Below, one piece after another: positions 1 to 7,109 of a DNA stretch of 64,000 bases (its first letter is position 1; every line of letters begins with the position of its first letter). The position numbers were made by a program, and so were the translations under genes. The stretch spans positions 1 to 64,000 of the forward strand of contig JBBRYF010000001.1 in assembly GCA_038237925.1 (NCBI GenBank). Direction: 5' to 3'. The stretch is from AC-32 sp038237925. GTDB taxonomy: Bacteria; Actinomycetota; Thermoleophilia; Gaiellales; Gaiellaceae. The notes under the pieces are model-generated. The model was not told the DNA's origin and ran no database searches. It saw only the letters and a list, made by a program, of their open reading frames with translations.

Positions 1-659
1 AGTACCGGAACCAGGGCCTGCCCTTCCTCGATCTGATCCAGGAGGGAACGATCGGGCTCGTCCGCGCGGCCGAGAAGTTCGACCACCGCAAGGGGTTCAA
101 GTTCTCGACCTACGCGACCTGGTGGATCCGCCAGGCCGTCGCCCGCGCGCTCGCGGACAAGGCGCGGACGATCCGCATGCCGGTGCACATCGTCGAGAAG
201 CTGAACAAGATCGTGCGTTCTGAGCGGAAGCTGCGCGCCGAGCTCGGTCGCGAGCCGATGTCGTTCGAGATCGCGCGTGACGTCGAGCTGACGACCGACG
301 AGGTCGAGCAGATCCGCCGCAGCTCGCAGGCGCCGATCTCGCTCGAGAAGCCCGTCGGCGACGAGGAGGAGTCGGAGTTCGGCCACTTCCTCACCGACGA
401 GAGCGACCCGCTGCCTGAGGAGGTCGCCGAGGTGGAGCTCCGCAAGGCGACGCTGTCGCGCGTGCTGGAGACGCTCAGCGCCCGCGAGCGCCGCGTGCTC
501 GAGCTGCGCTACGGCTTGAACGGCGAGCACCCGCGCACGCTGGACGAGGTCGGCAAGACGTTCAACGTCACACGCGAGCGGATCCGGCAGATCGAGAACC
601 AGAGCCTGAAGAAGCTGCGCGCGCTGAGCGACTCGGTCGCACTCCGCGACGTCGCTTAA
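1..659 (+). CDS. rpoD: RNA polymerase housekeeping sigma factor, C-terminal part (5' truncated by window edge)
   Basis: Primary sigma factor that directs RNA polymerase to promoters. The frame is open from base 3 to the TAA at 657-659. Visible are region 2 (DLIQEGTIGL, then FSTYATWWIRQA, the promoter-melting and -10 recognition helices), region 3 (MPVHIVEKLNK onward) and region 4 (LSARERRVLELRYGL, then TRERIRQIE, the helix-turn-helix that reads the -35 box). The RPVH-like and WWIRQA motifs are those of group 1/2 sigma factors, not ECF. The N-terminus, including region 1.2, lies outside the window, so group 1 versus group 2 cannot be settled, although spacing and conservation favour the housekeeping factor. 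A strong hairpin follows the stop. Confidence 0.95.
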   Translation, partial: YRNQGLPFLDLIQEGTIGLVRAAEKFDHRKGFKFSTYATWWIRQAVARALADKARTIRMPVHIVEKLNKIVRSERKLRAELGREPMSFEIARDVELTTDEVEQIRRSSQAPISLEKPVGDEEESEFGHFLTDESDPLPEEVAEVELRKATLSRVLETLSARERRVLELRYGLNGEHPRTLDEVGKTFNVTRERIRQIENQSLKKLRALSDSVALRDVA

Positions 660-670
660 CGAGCGGGCAT

Positions 671-710
671 GGGGGGCCGCCTCCGGGCGGCTCCCCTCTG
701 GGTTTCCAGA
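671..710 (+). terminator. Double hairpin after the sigma factor gene
   Basis: An 11-bp GC stem (671-681 with 686-696, one G-T pair, TCCG loop) is followed directly by a second 5-bp hairpin (697-701 with 706-710). There is no long T tract. It lies just after the rpoD stop and across an upstream ATG (669) of the next frame, which argues against that ATG being the real start. Confidence 0.65.
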
Positions 711-720
711 GGCGGTCACG

Positions 721-726
721 TAGACT
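721..726 (+). promoter_or_regulatory. -10 hexamer TAGACT, probable leaderless promoter
   Basis: TAGACT ends 8 bases before the GTG at 735. There is no Shine-Dalgarno sequence in between, which fits transcription starting at or next to the start codon. Confidence 0.5.
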
Positions 727-734
727 CGCCCGCC

Positions 735-2057
735 GTGGCCGAGCCCTGGTTCGACGAGCTTTCCGAGCTGCTGCGCATCCCGAGTGTCAGCGCGGATCTC
801 GCGCGCGTCGGTGACGTCGAGGCTGCGGCGGAGTGGCTGGCCGCGTTCATTCGGGGAGCCGGCGGCGAAGCCAGCGTCGTGGCGACCGACACGCATCCAC
901 TGATCGTCGGCGATCTCGCAGCCTCGAACGGCGCCGCGCCGACGGTGCTCGTCTACGGACACGTCGACGTTCAGCCGCCCGATCCGCTTGAGCTCTGGGA
1001 GTCCGACCCGTTCACGCTCGAGCAGCGCGACGAGTGGCTGTACGCGCGCGGCGTCGTGGACGACAAGGGCCAGCTCTACATGCTCGCGAAGGCCGCCGCC
1101 GAGCTCGCGGCCGCCGGCGAGTTGCCCGTCAACGTGCGCTTCGCCTGCGACAGCGAGGAGGAGACGGGCGGCCACCAGATCGTCGACTTCCTCGCCGCCG
1201 ACGAGCGCGGCGCCGACGCGGCGGTGATCTTCGACAGCGGCATGACGACGCGCGGCGTGCCCGAGTTCGCGGTCGCGACGCGCGGGCTTGTCTACTTCCA
1301 CGTCACCGTCCGCACCGGTGAGCGCGACCTGCACTCCGGTCTCTTCGGCGGCGCCGCGCTGAACGCGGTGCACGCGTTGACCGAGATCCTCTCGGCGGTC
1401 CAGCGGCAGGACGGCCGCCTGCCCGAGCCGCTGCGCGCTGGGATTGCGCCGCCCACCGACGAGGAGCGGGCGGCGTGGGCCGAGCTCGTGCCGGGGTCGC
1501 AGATGCTCGCGGAAGGGGGCGCGCAGCCGATCGACGCGGAGAGCGCCGAGGAGTTCTACCTCCGCACGACCGCCGAGCCGGCGCTCGACGTCAACGGCGT
1601 CTCCGGCGGCTCGCCGACCCTGCAGAAGACGGTGCTGCCGGTCTTCGCGGAGGCGAACCTCTCGATCCGGCTCGCGCCCGGCCAGGACGTCGAGACGATC
1701 GGCGCCGCGGTCGAGCGGCTGCTGCGCGACGCGGCTCCCGCAGGCGCCGAGCTCGAGATCCAGCGTCTCTCTTCAGCTGCGGCCGGCCTCGTCCCGCCCG
1801 ATGCCCAGGCAGTGCAGCTCGCCCAGGACGCGTTCGAGCGGACGATGGGGAAGCGCCCGCTGCTCGTCCGCTCCGGTGGCACGCTGCCGATCGTGCCGGC
1901 GCTCGTGGACAAGGGCATTCCGACGATCGTCACCGGCTTCGGGACGCCGGAGAGCAACATCCACTCGCCGAACGAGCGGTTGCTGGCGGAGTACATGCCG
2001 CTCGGGATCGAGACGGCGCGCGAGCTCTACCGCAGCTTTGCGGCGCTAGACGTGTAG
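735..2057 (+). CDS. M20 family metallopeptidase (dipeptidase/deacylase)
   Basis: Zinc-dependent amidohydrolase of the M20/ArgE/CNDP-like family, 440 residues. Metal-ligand and catalytic motifs are present in order: GHVDVQ (His76, Asp78), VDDKG (Asp109), SEEETGG (catalytic Glu near 141), the dimerisation-domain histidine in DLHSGLFGG, and the C-terminal GGTLPIV loop. I chose GTG 735 over ATG 669 because the latter lies inside the upstream hairpin and because a TAGACT box sits 8 bases before 735. The residues after 735 match the usual family start. Cytoplasmic, no signal peptide. The exact substrate (dipeptides or N-acyl amino acids) cannot be told. It ends with a 12-base convergent overlap with the next gene. 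Confidence 0.9.
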   Translation: MAEPWFDELSELLRIPSVSADLARVGDVEAAAEWLAAFIRGAGGEASVVATDTHPLIVGDLAASNGAAPTVLVYGHVDVQPPDPLELWESDPFTLEQRDEWLYARGVVDDKGQLYMLAKAAAELAAAGELPVNVRFACDSEEETGGHQIVDFLAADERGADAAVIFDSGMTTRGVPEFAVATRGLVYFHVTVRTGERDLHSGLFGGAALNAVHALTEILSAVQRQDGRLPEPLRAGIAPPTDEERAAWAELVPGSQMLAEGGAQPIDAESAEEFYLRTTAEPALDVNGVSGGSPTLQKTVLPVFAEANLSIRLAPGQDVETIGAAVERLLRDAAPAGAELEIQRLSSAAAGLVPPDAQAVQLAQDAFERTMGKRPLLVRSGGTLPIVPALVDKGIPTIVTGFGTPESNIHSPNERLLAEYMPLGIETARELYRSFAALDV

Positions 2058-2387
2058 CTCGCAGTCGACGAGCCAGGCGTGCCCGAAGCGGCGCATCTCG
2101 TCGATGATCGGCAAGAGCGCCTCGCCCTTGTCGGTCAGCTCGTACTCGACCCGCGGCGGCGACTCCGGGTAGCTGTGGCGCACGACGATGCCCTCGTGCT
2201 CGAGTGCGCGCAGGCGCTCGGAAAGCGTGCGCGGGCTGATCCCCTTGCACGAGGTCTCGAGCTGCGTGAAGCGGCGCGCCCCTTCGGAGAGGTCGTGGAC
2301 GAGCACGGCCGTCCATTTCGCGCCCAGGATCTCAGCGCACGCGGCCACCGAGCACGTCGAGTCGTGGATCGGGTTCATCGTGCGCAT
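2046..2387 (-). CDS. HxlR-family winged-helix transcriptional regulator
   Basis: A 113-residue DNA-binding regulator. The HxlR pattern is clear: an N-terminal cysteine before AACAEILGAKWTAVLVHDL, then the recognition helix region GISPRTLSERLRALEHEGIV and the wing with RVEYELTDKGEALLPII. Members often sense reactive electrophiles or redox state through the N-terminal cysteine (here Cys12 in the long form; a second Cys at 17), but that is family knowledge. Start may be ATG 2387 or ATG 2378; neither has a clear ribosome site. The gene stands alone and faces the M20 peptidase. Its target is unknown. Confidence 0.85.
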   Translation of the reverse strand: MRTMNPIHDSTCSVAACAEILGAKWTAVLVHDLSEGARRFTQLETSCKGISPRTLSERLRALEHEGIVVRHSYPESPPRVEYELTDKGEALLPIIDEMRRFGHAWLVDCELHV

Positions 2388-2406
2388 CAGGACGAATCGT
2401 AACGGG

Positions 2407-2520
2407 TACGCTCGCCGCGCCCTGATCGACCTCCATTCGCACGTCCTCGCGGGGCGCCGCGGTGGGTGAGCCCGACCTGGCGCACTGGCTGGCCGAGGAC
2501 GTGCCCAACGACCCTGATAC
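2407..2520 (+). pseudogene. Possible remnant of a metal-dependent hydrolase gene
   Basis: A TACGCT hexamer (2407-2412) is followed 9 bases later by CTG 2422 and codons for LIDLHSHVLAG, which looks like the start of an amidohydrolase or PHP-type enzyme. The frame stops at 2467-2469. A second frame then reads EPDLAHWLAEDV (2468 on), which also looks coding. This is weak evidence for a decayed gene between the HxlR and HD genes. Confidence 0.25.
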
Positions 2521-2523
2521 GGT
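2518..2523 (+). promoter_or_regulatory. -10 hexamer TACGGT, probable leaderless promoter
   Basis: TACGGT lies 8 bases before ATG 2532 with no ribosome site between them. Confidence 0.45.
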
Positions 2524-2531
2524 CGCCGTAG

Positions 2532-3410
2532 ATGTCCCAGCTCGACAAGGAGCTCCGGGAGCGCATCGACGAGCCGGCCTCTGACGAGGCCGAGCGCGAA
2601 GCCCGGCTCTCGCCTGCCGACGCCGTCGCGCAGATGCGAATCAAGGTGCCGGCGCAGCGGAGCCGCAAGCTGCGCACGCTGCTCGAGCGCGTGAACGCCG
2701 ACCACGGGCTGAAGGCGTGGTGGCACGTCGCGAACGTGAACGCCGTCAAGCGGCTCGGGATCAACGACCACTCCTGGGTTCACATCCAGATCGTCGCGAA
2801 CATCGCGTTGCGGCTCCTGCGGATCCTCGAGAAGCGCGGCGTCTCGCCCGCGATGGTCGAGGACTACGACATGAAGCAGGAGGACGCGGAGATCGTCGTC
2901 CTGCTCGGTGCGCTGCTGCACTGCGTCGGCATGGCCGTTCACCGCGACCGGCACGAGGACTGGAGCCTCTTCCTCGCCGGGCCGAAGGCGCGCCAGCTAG
3001 TGACCGGGATCTACGAGGAGCCGGAGCTGACTGTCGTGGTCAGCGAGGTGCTGCAGGCGATCACTTCGCATCGCGAGTCCGGCCACCCGCTCACGCTCGA
3101 GGCCGGGATCGTCCGCGTCGCCGACGCGCTCGACATCGAGGAGGGCCGCTCGCGGATCCCGTTCGAGCGCGGCCGCGTTTCGATCCACTCGATCTCGGCG
3201 GCGGCGATCGACGAGGTGATCATCACGGAGGGCAAGGACCATCCGGTCTCCGTCGAGATCAAGATGAACAACTCGGCCGGGATCTACCAGGTCGACGAGC
3301 TGCTGAAGTCGAAGCTGCACGGCTCGGGCCTGGAGCCGTACGTCGAGGTCGTGGCCCGCATCGAGAACGAGGCCGAGAAGAGCCTCGTCCCGATGTACCG
3401 CCTCGAATAA
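2532..3410 (+). CDS. HD-superfamily metal-dependent phosphohydrolase-like protein
   Basis: A 292-residue soluble protein. The middle carries a degenerate HD fold: NDHSWVHIQIVANIALRL (possible first metal His), then LLGALLHCVGMAVHRDRHEDW in place of the canonical HD pair, and later IVRVADALDIEEGRSR, which resembles the final Asp of the HD motif. About 65 charged residues precede the domain. HD proteins hydrolyse phosphate esters such as nucleotides or cyclic nucleotides; the strict HD doublet is not obvious here (HC replaces HD), so activity is uncertain. Transcribed alone from a likely leaderless promoter, followed by two inverted repeats. Confidence 0.65.
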   Translation: MSQLDKELRERIDEPASDEAEREARLSPADAVAQMRIKVPAQRSRKLRTLLERVNADHGLKAWWHVANVNAVKRLGINDHSWVHIQIVANIALRLLRILEKRGVSPAMVEDYDMKQEDAEIVVLLGALLHCVGMAVHRDRHEDWSLFLAGPKARQLVTGIYEEPELTVVVSEVLQAITSHRESGHPLTLEAGIVRVADALDIEEGRSRIPFERGRVSIHSISAAAIDEVIITEGKDHPVSVEIKMNNSAGIYQVDELLKSKLHGSGLEPYVEVVARIENEAEKSLVPMYRLE

Positions 3411-3428
3411 GGACCTGGCGTTCCTGAC

Positions 3429-3457
3429 CATGCCCTAGGGACAGTCCCTCGGGCATG
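3429..3457. repeat. Inverted repeat with AGGGACAGTCCCT core (copy A)
   Basis: 13-bp arms (3429-3441 and 3445-3457) with one mismatch around a CAG loop. It lies between two convergent genes and could act as a bidirectional terminator. It shares its core with copy B in the opposite orientation. Confidence 0.7.
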
Positions 3458-3505
3458 ACCCCAAGCCCGGCAAAGCTGTACGCCTTGGGGTACGGCGTCC
3501 ATCTC

Positions 3506-3540
3506 GGCCACGGCCGAGGGACTGTCCCTGGGCCTTGGCC
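3506..3540. repeat. Inverted repeat with AGGGACTGTCCCT core (copy B)
   Basis: 16-bp arms (3506-3521 and 3525-3540) with two mismatches around a CTG loop. It is an inverted relative of copy A, 48 bases away, just after the stop of the minus-strand response regulator. Confidence 0.7.
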
Positions 3541-3559
3541 CAAAGCGACACGTCATCGG

Positions 3560-4258
3560 CTAGGTCTTGGGAACAGGCTCGAGGCTGTAGCCGACGCCGT
3601 AGCGCGTCTGGACGAACGTGTGCTTCGGCGCTCGCGCGTCGATCTTCTCGCGCAGGCGCCGCACGCAGACGTCGACCGTGCGGTCGCGGTGCGTTGCTCG
3701 ACGCCCCCAGATGCGCTGCAGCAGCTCATCGCGGCTCGCGACCCGGCCGCGGTCGAGCGCCAGCGCGTAGAGAAGCCGGAACTCGGTCGGCGTCAGCTCG
3801 GCGCTCTCACCGTCGATGAACGCCTGCACCGAGCGCGGGTCGATGCGGAGCTCCTCGATCACGAGCTCCTCGCCGCGATCCTCTTGCAGCGCGCGCACTC
3901 CGCGCCGCGCCGCCGCCTGCACCCGTGCGACCAGCTCCTTCATCGAGAACGGCTTGACGAGGTAGTCGTCGGCGCCGATCTGGAGCGCGTGCACGCGGTC
4001 GTGCTCGGTTCCGCGGGCGCTGACGACGAGGATCGGCGTGCCGATGCCCTCCGCGCGCGCCTGTTCGATCAGTGCCCAGCCGTCGAGGCCCGGCAGCATC
4101 AGGTCGAGCACGAGCACGTCGGGCCGCTCATGCCGAAGCCGGGCGAGGCCGACCTCGCCGCCGCCCACGCGAACCGGGTCGACCCCGGCCGCGGCGAGGT
4201 GCTGCGCCATTCCCTCCGCGATCGTGTCGTCGTCTTCGACGATCAGGACCTTCGTCAC
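3560..4258 (-). CDS. OmpR/PhoB-family response regulator, probable phosphate regulator
   Basis: A 232-residue regulator with an N-terminal receiver domain (acidic pocket EDD at 8-10, phospho-acceptor Asp52 in VLDLMLPG, Lys102 in VKPF) and a C-terminal winged helix (ELTPTEFRLLYAL, then RTVDVCVRRLREKID and RYGVGYSLE). It starts at GTG 4258, only 14 bases from the divergently transcribed histidine kinase, and lies next to pstS. Together with the PHO-box-like repeats before pstC this suggests a PhoP/PhoB role, binding the repeats under phosphate starvation. That assignment is by context, since OmpR-type sequences alone do not specify the target. Confidence 0.88.
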   Translation of the reverse strand: MTKVLIVEDDDTIAEGMAQHLAAAGVDPVRVGGGEVGLARLRHERPDVLVLDLMLPGLDGWALIEQARAEGIGTPILVVSARGTEHDRVHALQIGADDYLVKPFSMKELVARVQAAARRGVRALQEDRGEELVIEELRIDPRSVQAFIDGESAELTPTEFRLLYALALDRGRVASRDELLQRIWGRRATHRDRTVDVCVRRLREKIDARAPKHTFVQTRYGVGYSLEPVPKT

Positions 4259-4272
4259 GCGATACTCAGCCT

Positions 4273-4953
4273 ATGCCTGACCTGGACTACGAGGCGCTGC
4301 GCTCCGCGTTCACGGCGTCCGTCTCGCATGAGCTGCGGACACCCCTGGCGCGGTTGCAGGCGCTGCTCGACAACGCCGAGCTCCCCGGAGCCGATCTGAA
4401 GGATCTGCTGCGCAGGGCGCAGGAGGAGGTCGTCGCGATGACCGAGCTCGTGGACGACGTGCTCTTCCTGAGCGAGCTCGAGCAGGGACGGGAGGTAGTC
4501 TCGCTCGGCGACACCGAGGCCGCACCGGTCCTGCGCGACCTCGTCGCCGAGCTCTCGGAGCGCGCGGAGCTGGCGGGCCTGAAGCTCGACCTGCGAATCG
4601 ACGACGAGACGATCCACGTGCCGCTTCGCCGGCGGATGCTCCGCCTCGTGGCCGAGAACCTGCTCGAGAATGCGCTCCGGTACGCGGGCGAAGGGGCGAC
4701 GTGCACCGTGACGCTGGCACGCGAGGACGGCCGCGTCGTTCTCCGCGTCACCGACGACGGAACCGGCGTTCCCGAGGAAGACGTCGGGCGGCTCTTCGAG
4801 CGGTTCTTCCGCTCGGATCGCGCCCGCACGACTCGCGGTACCGGCCTCGGCCTCGCGATCGTCAAGCACGTGGTCGAGTCCGCGGGCGGGAGCGTCGAAG
4901 CCCGCGGCGCGCAGGGCCGCGGGCTCGACGTCAGGTGCGTCTTTCCGAGTTGA
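4273..4953 (+). CDS. Small soluble histidine kinase lacking a sensor domain, probable PhoR partner
   Basis: A 226-residue kinase consisting almost only of the catalytic core. It has the H-box SVSHELRTPLARL (His19), the N-box ENLLENALRYA, G1 DDGTGVP, F-box LFERFFR and G2 GTGLGLAIVKHV. There is no membrane segment, HAMP or PAS domain, unlike PhoR of most bacteria. A GATACT hexamer ends 6 bases before ATG 4273. The gene is divergent from the response regulator and converges on pstS with a single base between stops. Input may come from the Pst complex and PhoU directly; this is an inference from location. Confidence 0.88.
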   Translation: MPDLDYEALRSAFTASVSHELRTPLARLQALLDNAELPGADLKDLLRRAQEEVVAMTELVDDVLFLSELEQGREVVSLGDTEAAPVLRDLVAELSERAELAGLKLDLRIDDETIHVPLRRRMLRLVAENLLENALRYAGEGATCTVTLAREDGRVVLRVTDDGTGVPEEDVGRLFERFFRSDRARTTRGTGLGLAIVKHVVESAGGSVEARGAQGRGLDVRCVFPS

Positions 4954-4954
4954 G

Positions 4955-5995
4955 CTAGCTATGGACCCGGGCGAGCGTCTTCCGGGCCGCCTGCTGCACG
5001 ATCTTCGGAAGCTCGACGAACCGGAGCTTCGGGCCGTAGGACTGGCCCTTGGTGACCGCCCAGTCGACGAACTTCTTCAGCTCGGCTGCCTTGCCCGTCT
5101 TCAGGGGCAGGATCACGTAGGTGAAGGTGCAGATCGGGTACGCGAACGTGGCTTTCGCGTTCGGGTTCACGACCGTGATCGAGTTGTCCTTGCTCTGCAA
5201 CCGCTTGAGCGACTTCGCCGCTGCGCGGATGTTGATCAGGCTGGGCAGCTCGAACTTGCCGGCGCGATTCTGGACCTTCGCGATCTTGAAGCCGTTCTTC
5301 AGCGAGTAGGCGACGTCGACGTAGGTGATGCCACCCTTCGTGCTCTTCAGCTTCGCCGCGACGCCTGAGCTGCCGCGAGCGCCGACCCCGGCCGGGAAGT
5401 TCGGCTGCGTGCCTTTGCCGATCGAGTTCTTCCAGGCCTTGCTGACGTGTGAGAGGTAGTCGGTGAAGTTGTAGCTCGTGCCGCTGCCGTCGCTGCGGTA
5501 GATGGGGACGACCTTCTCGTGGGGCAGGTTGACGCCCTTGTTGAGCTTCTTGATCGCCGGGTTGTCCCAGTACTTGATCGACCCACCGTAGATGCCGGCG
5601 AGGATCGTGCCCGTGAGCTTCAAGCCGTAGCTGACGCCGCTCACGTTGTACGGAATCGACGTGGCCGAGAAGGCCCAGGGGATCTGGACGCAGCCCTTGC
5701 AGGCCGAGAACTGATCCGGCGTGAGCGGTGCGTCGCTGGCGCCGAAGTCGACGGTGCGGGCCGTGATCGCGGCGATACCGCCGCCGCTGCCGATCCCGCT
5801 GTAGGCGACCTTCGAAGCCTTGTAGGTCTGCGTCCACTTCGTGACGAGCGGGACGACGAACGTGCTGCCTGCGCCGACGAGCGTGCCCGACTGCTTCGTC
5901 GAGGCTGCGCCTGCGAAGCTCGTAAACGCAGTGAGCGTGGTCGCCGCGAGTGCGAGTGCGGCGAGACCTGCCGCAGTGGCTCGTTTCCTGTTCAC
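4955..5995 (-). CDS. pstS: Phosphate ABC transporter substrate-binding protein
   Basis: Periplasm-side phosphate receptor of the Pst importer, 346 residues. It starts at GTG 5995 with a strong ribosome site (AGGAGAGGAG) 8 bases upstream; the longer frame has none. A Sec signal peptide is present (MNRKRATAAG, hydrophobic core, then AFTSFAGA before AS), without the lipobox cysteine usual in Gram-positive PstS. The mature start LVGAGSTFVVPL and the later RSDGSGTSYNFTDYL match the phosphate-binding loops of the family. It is transcribed away from pstC, so the locus is split into pstS and pstCAB-phoU. Confidence 0.94.
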   Translation of the reverse strand: MNRKRATAAGLAALALAATTLTAFTSFAGAASTKQSGTLVGAGSTFVVPLVTKWTQTYKASKVAYSGIGSGGGIAAITARTVDFGASDAPLTPDQFSACKGCVQIPWAFSATSIPYNVSGVSYGLKLTGTILAGIYGGSIKYWDNPAIKKLNKGVNLPHEKVVPIYRSDGSGTSYNFTDYLSHVSKAWKNSIGKGTQPNFPAGVGARGSSGVAAKLKSTKGGITYVDVAYSLKNGFKIAKVQNRAGKFELPSLINIRAAAKSLKRLQSKDNSITVVNPNAKATFAYPICTFTYVILPLKTGKAAELKKFVDWAVTKGQSYGPKLRFVELPKIVQQAARKTLARVHS

Positions 5996-6073
5996 GTTTC
6001 CAGTTCTCCTCTCCTGGGTGGTACTCCCTGGCACGAGCGTGCCGTGCCGCCCGGTGCTCGTGGGCTGAAAGGC

Positions 6074-6106
6074 GGTTCGGATCTGGTAACGGTCCGGTGA
6101 CAAGCG
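6074..6106 (+). promoter_or_regulatory. Three 11-base direct repeats, probable PHO box
   Basis: GGTTCGGATCT, GGTAACGGTCC and GGTGACAAGCG follow one another in exact 11-base register (6074, 6085, 6096); a weaker unit GGCTGAAAGGC precedes at 6063. PhoP boxes of actinobacteria are built of 11-base GTTCA-type units. The array ends where a -35 box would lie for the TAGCGT hexamer at 6130. Confidence 0.7.
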
Positions 6107-6129
6107 TCTGCTCAAGCCGGATTACCCGT

Positions 6130-6135
6130 TAGCGT
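6130..6135 (+). promoter_or_regulatory. -10 hexamer TAGCGT of the pstCAB-phoU operon
   Basis: TAGCGT lies 8 bases before ATG 6144 without a ribosome site. A 17-base spacer would place the -35 at 6107-6112, directly after the PHO-box repeats, as at PhoB/PhoP-activated promoters. Confidence 0.55.
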
Positions 6136-6143
6136 GGCCGCCG

Positions 6144-7109
6144 ATGAGCTCGATCCCTGCCACGCAGGCGCTGGGTGGGACGCGACGGCTCCGGGACCGG
6201 CTCGGAGACCGCTTGTTGTTCGCGCTGACGCTGCTCGCGTCGCTGGCCGCGATCGCGATCATGGTCGCGATCGCCTACAAGGTCGTGCGCGGGTCCAAGC
6301 TGGCATTTAGCACGTTCGGGCTCTCGTTTGTCACGGGGACGACCTGGGACGCCACGAACGGCGTGTTCGGCGCGGGCACGCTGCTCTACGGCACGGCCGT
6401 GAGCTCGCTGATGGCGCTGCTGATCGCCGGGCCGCTGGCGATCGCCATCGCGCTCTTCTTGAGCGAGCTCGCGCCGCGCTGGGTGCGCGGCGTCGTCGGG
6501 TCGCTCGTCGAAACCCTGGCGGCGATCCCGAGCGTCGTGCTCGGCCTCTGGGGCATTCTCGTGCTCGGCCCGTTCGCCGCGAACCATTTCGAGCCGTGGC
6601 TGCACCGCTCGCTCGGGTTCATCCCGATCTTCAGTGGCGACCCCAGTTCGAGCGGTATCTTCGTCGCCGGCCTCGTACTGGCGATCATGGTCGTGCCGAT
6701 CGTCGCCAGCATCTGCCGCGAGCTCTTCTTGGCCGTTCCGCGCGAGCTCGAGGAAGGCGCACTCGCGCTCGGGGCGACCCGCTGGGAGATGGTGCGCGGG
6801 GTCATCCTCTTTTCCTCGCGACCGGGGATCGCAGCAGCGCTGATCCTCGGCCTCGGCCGCGCGCTCGGCGAGGCGATCGCGGTCACCCAGGTGATCGGCT
6901 CGGCGACCGCGATTCACGCCTCGCTGTTCCAGCCGGGCGACACGCTGGCGAGCCGGATCGCGGCCCAGTTCCAAGGTGCGGGCACCAACCTGCAGACCTC
7001 GTCGCTCTTCTACCTCGCCGCCATCCTGCTCGTGATCGGCCTCGTCACGAACCTGGCCGCGCAGGTGATCGTGAGGCGGTTCGAGTTCCACCGGACGGGA
7101 GGCGACTGA
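6144..7109 (+). CDS. pstC: Phosphate ABC transporter permease PstC
   Basis: Inner membrane subunit of the Pst phosphate importer, 321 residues with about six membrane helices. The typical start includes a first helix (LFALTLLASLAAIAIMV), a long extracellular segment, and the EAA-like coupling loop ELEEGALALGATRWEMVRGV that docks on PstB. The GRALGEAIAVTQVIG segment is diagnostic for PstC. It is the first gene of pstC-pstA-pstB-phoU; its stop overlaps the pstA start (TGATG). Likely activated by the response regulator through the repeats at 6074-6106. Confidence 0.95.
   Translation: MSSIPATQALGGTRRLRDRLGDRLLFALTLLASLAAIAIMVAIAYKVVRGSKLAFSTFGLSFVTGTTWDATNGVFGAGTLLYGTAVSSLMALLIAGPLAIAIALFLSELAPRWVRGVVGSLVETLAAIPSVVLGLWGILVLGPFAANHFEPWLHRSLGFIPIFSGDPSSSGIFVAGLVLAIMVVPIVASICRELFLAVPRELEEGALALGATRWEMVRGVILFSSRPGIAAALILGLGRALGEAIAVTQVIGSATAIHASLFQPGDTLASRIAAQFQGAGTNLQTSSLFYLAAILLVIGLVTNLAAQVIVRRFEFHRTGGD

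Noticed and set aside
669..734. ATG 669 as start of the M20 peptidase
   Set aside because: It lies within the rpoD terminator hairpin and upstream of the TAGACT box; the extra residues do not resemble the family.
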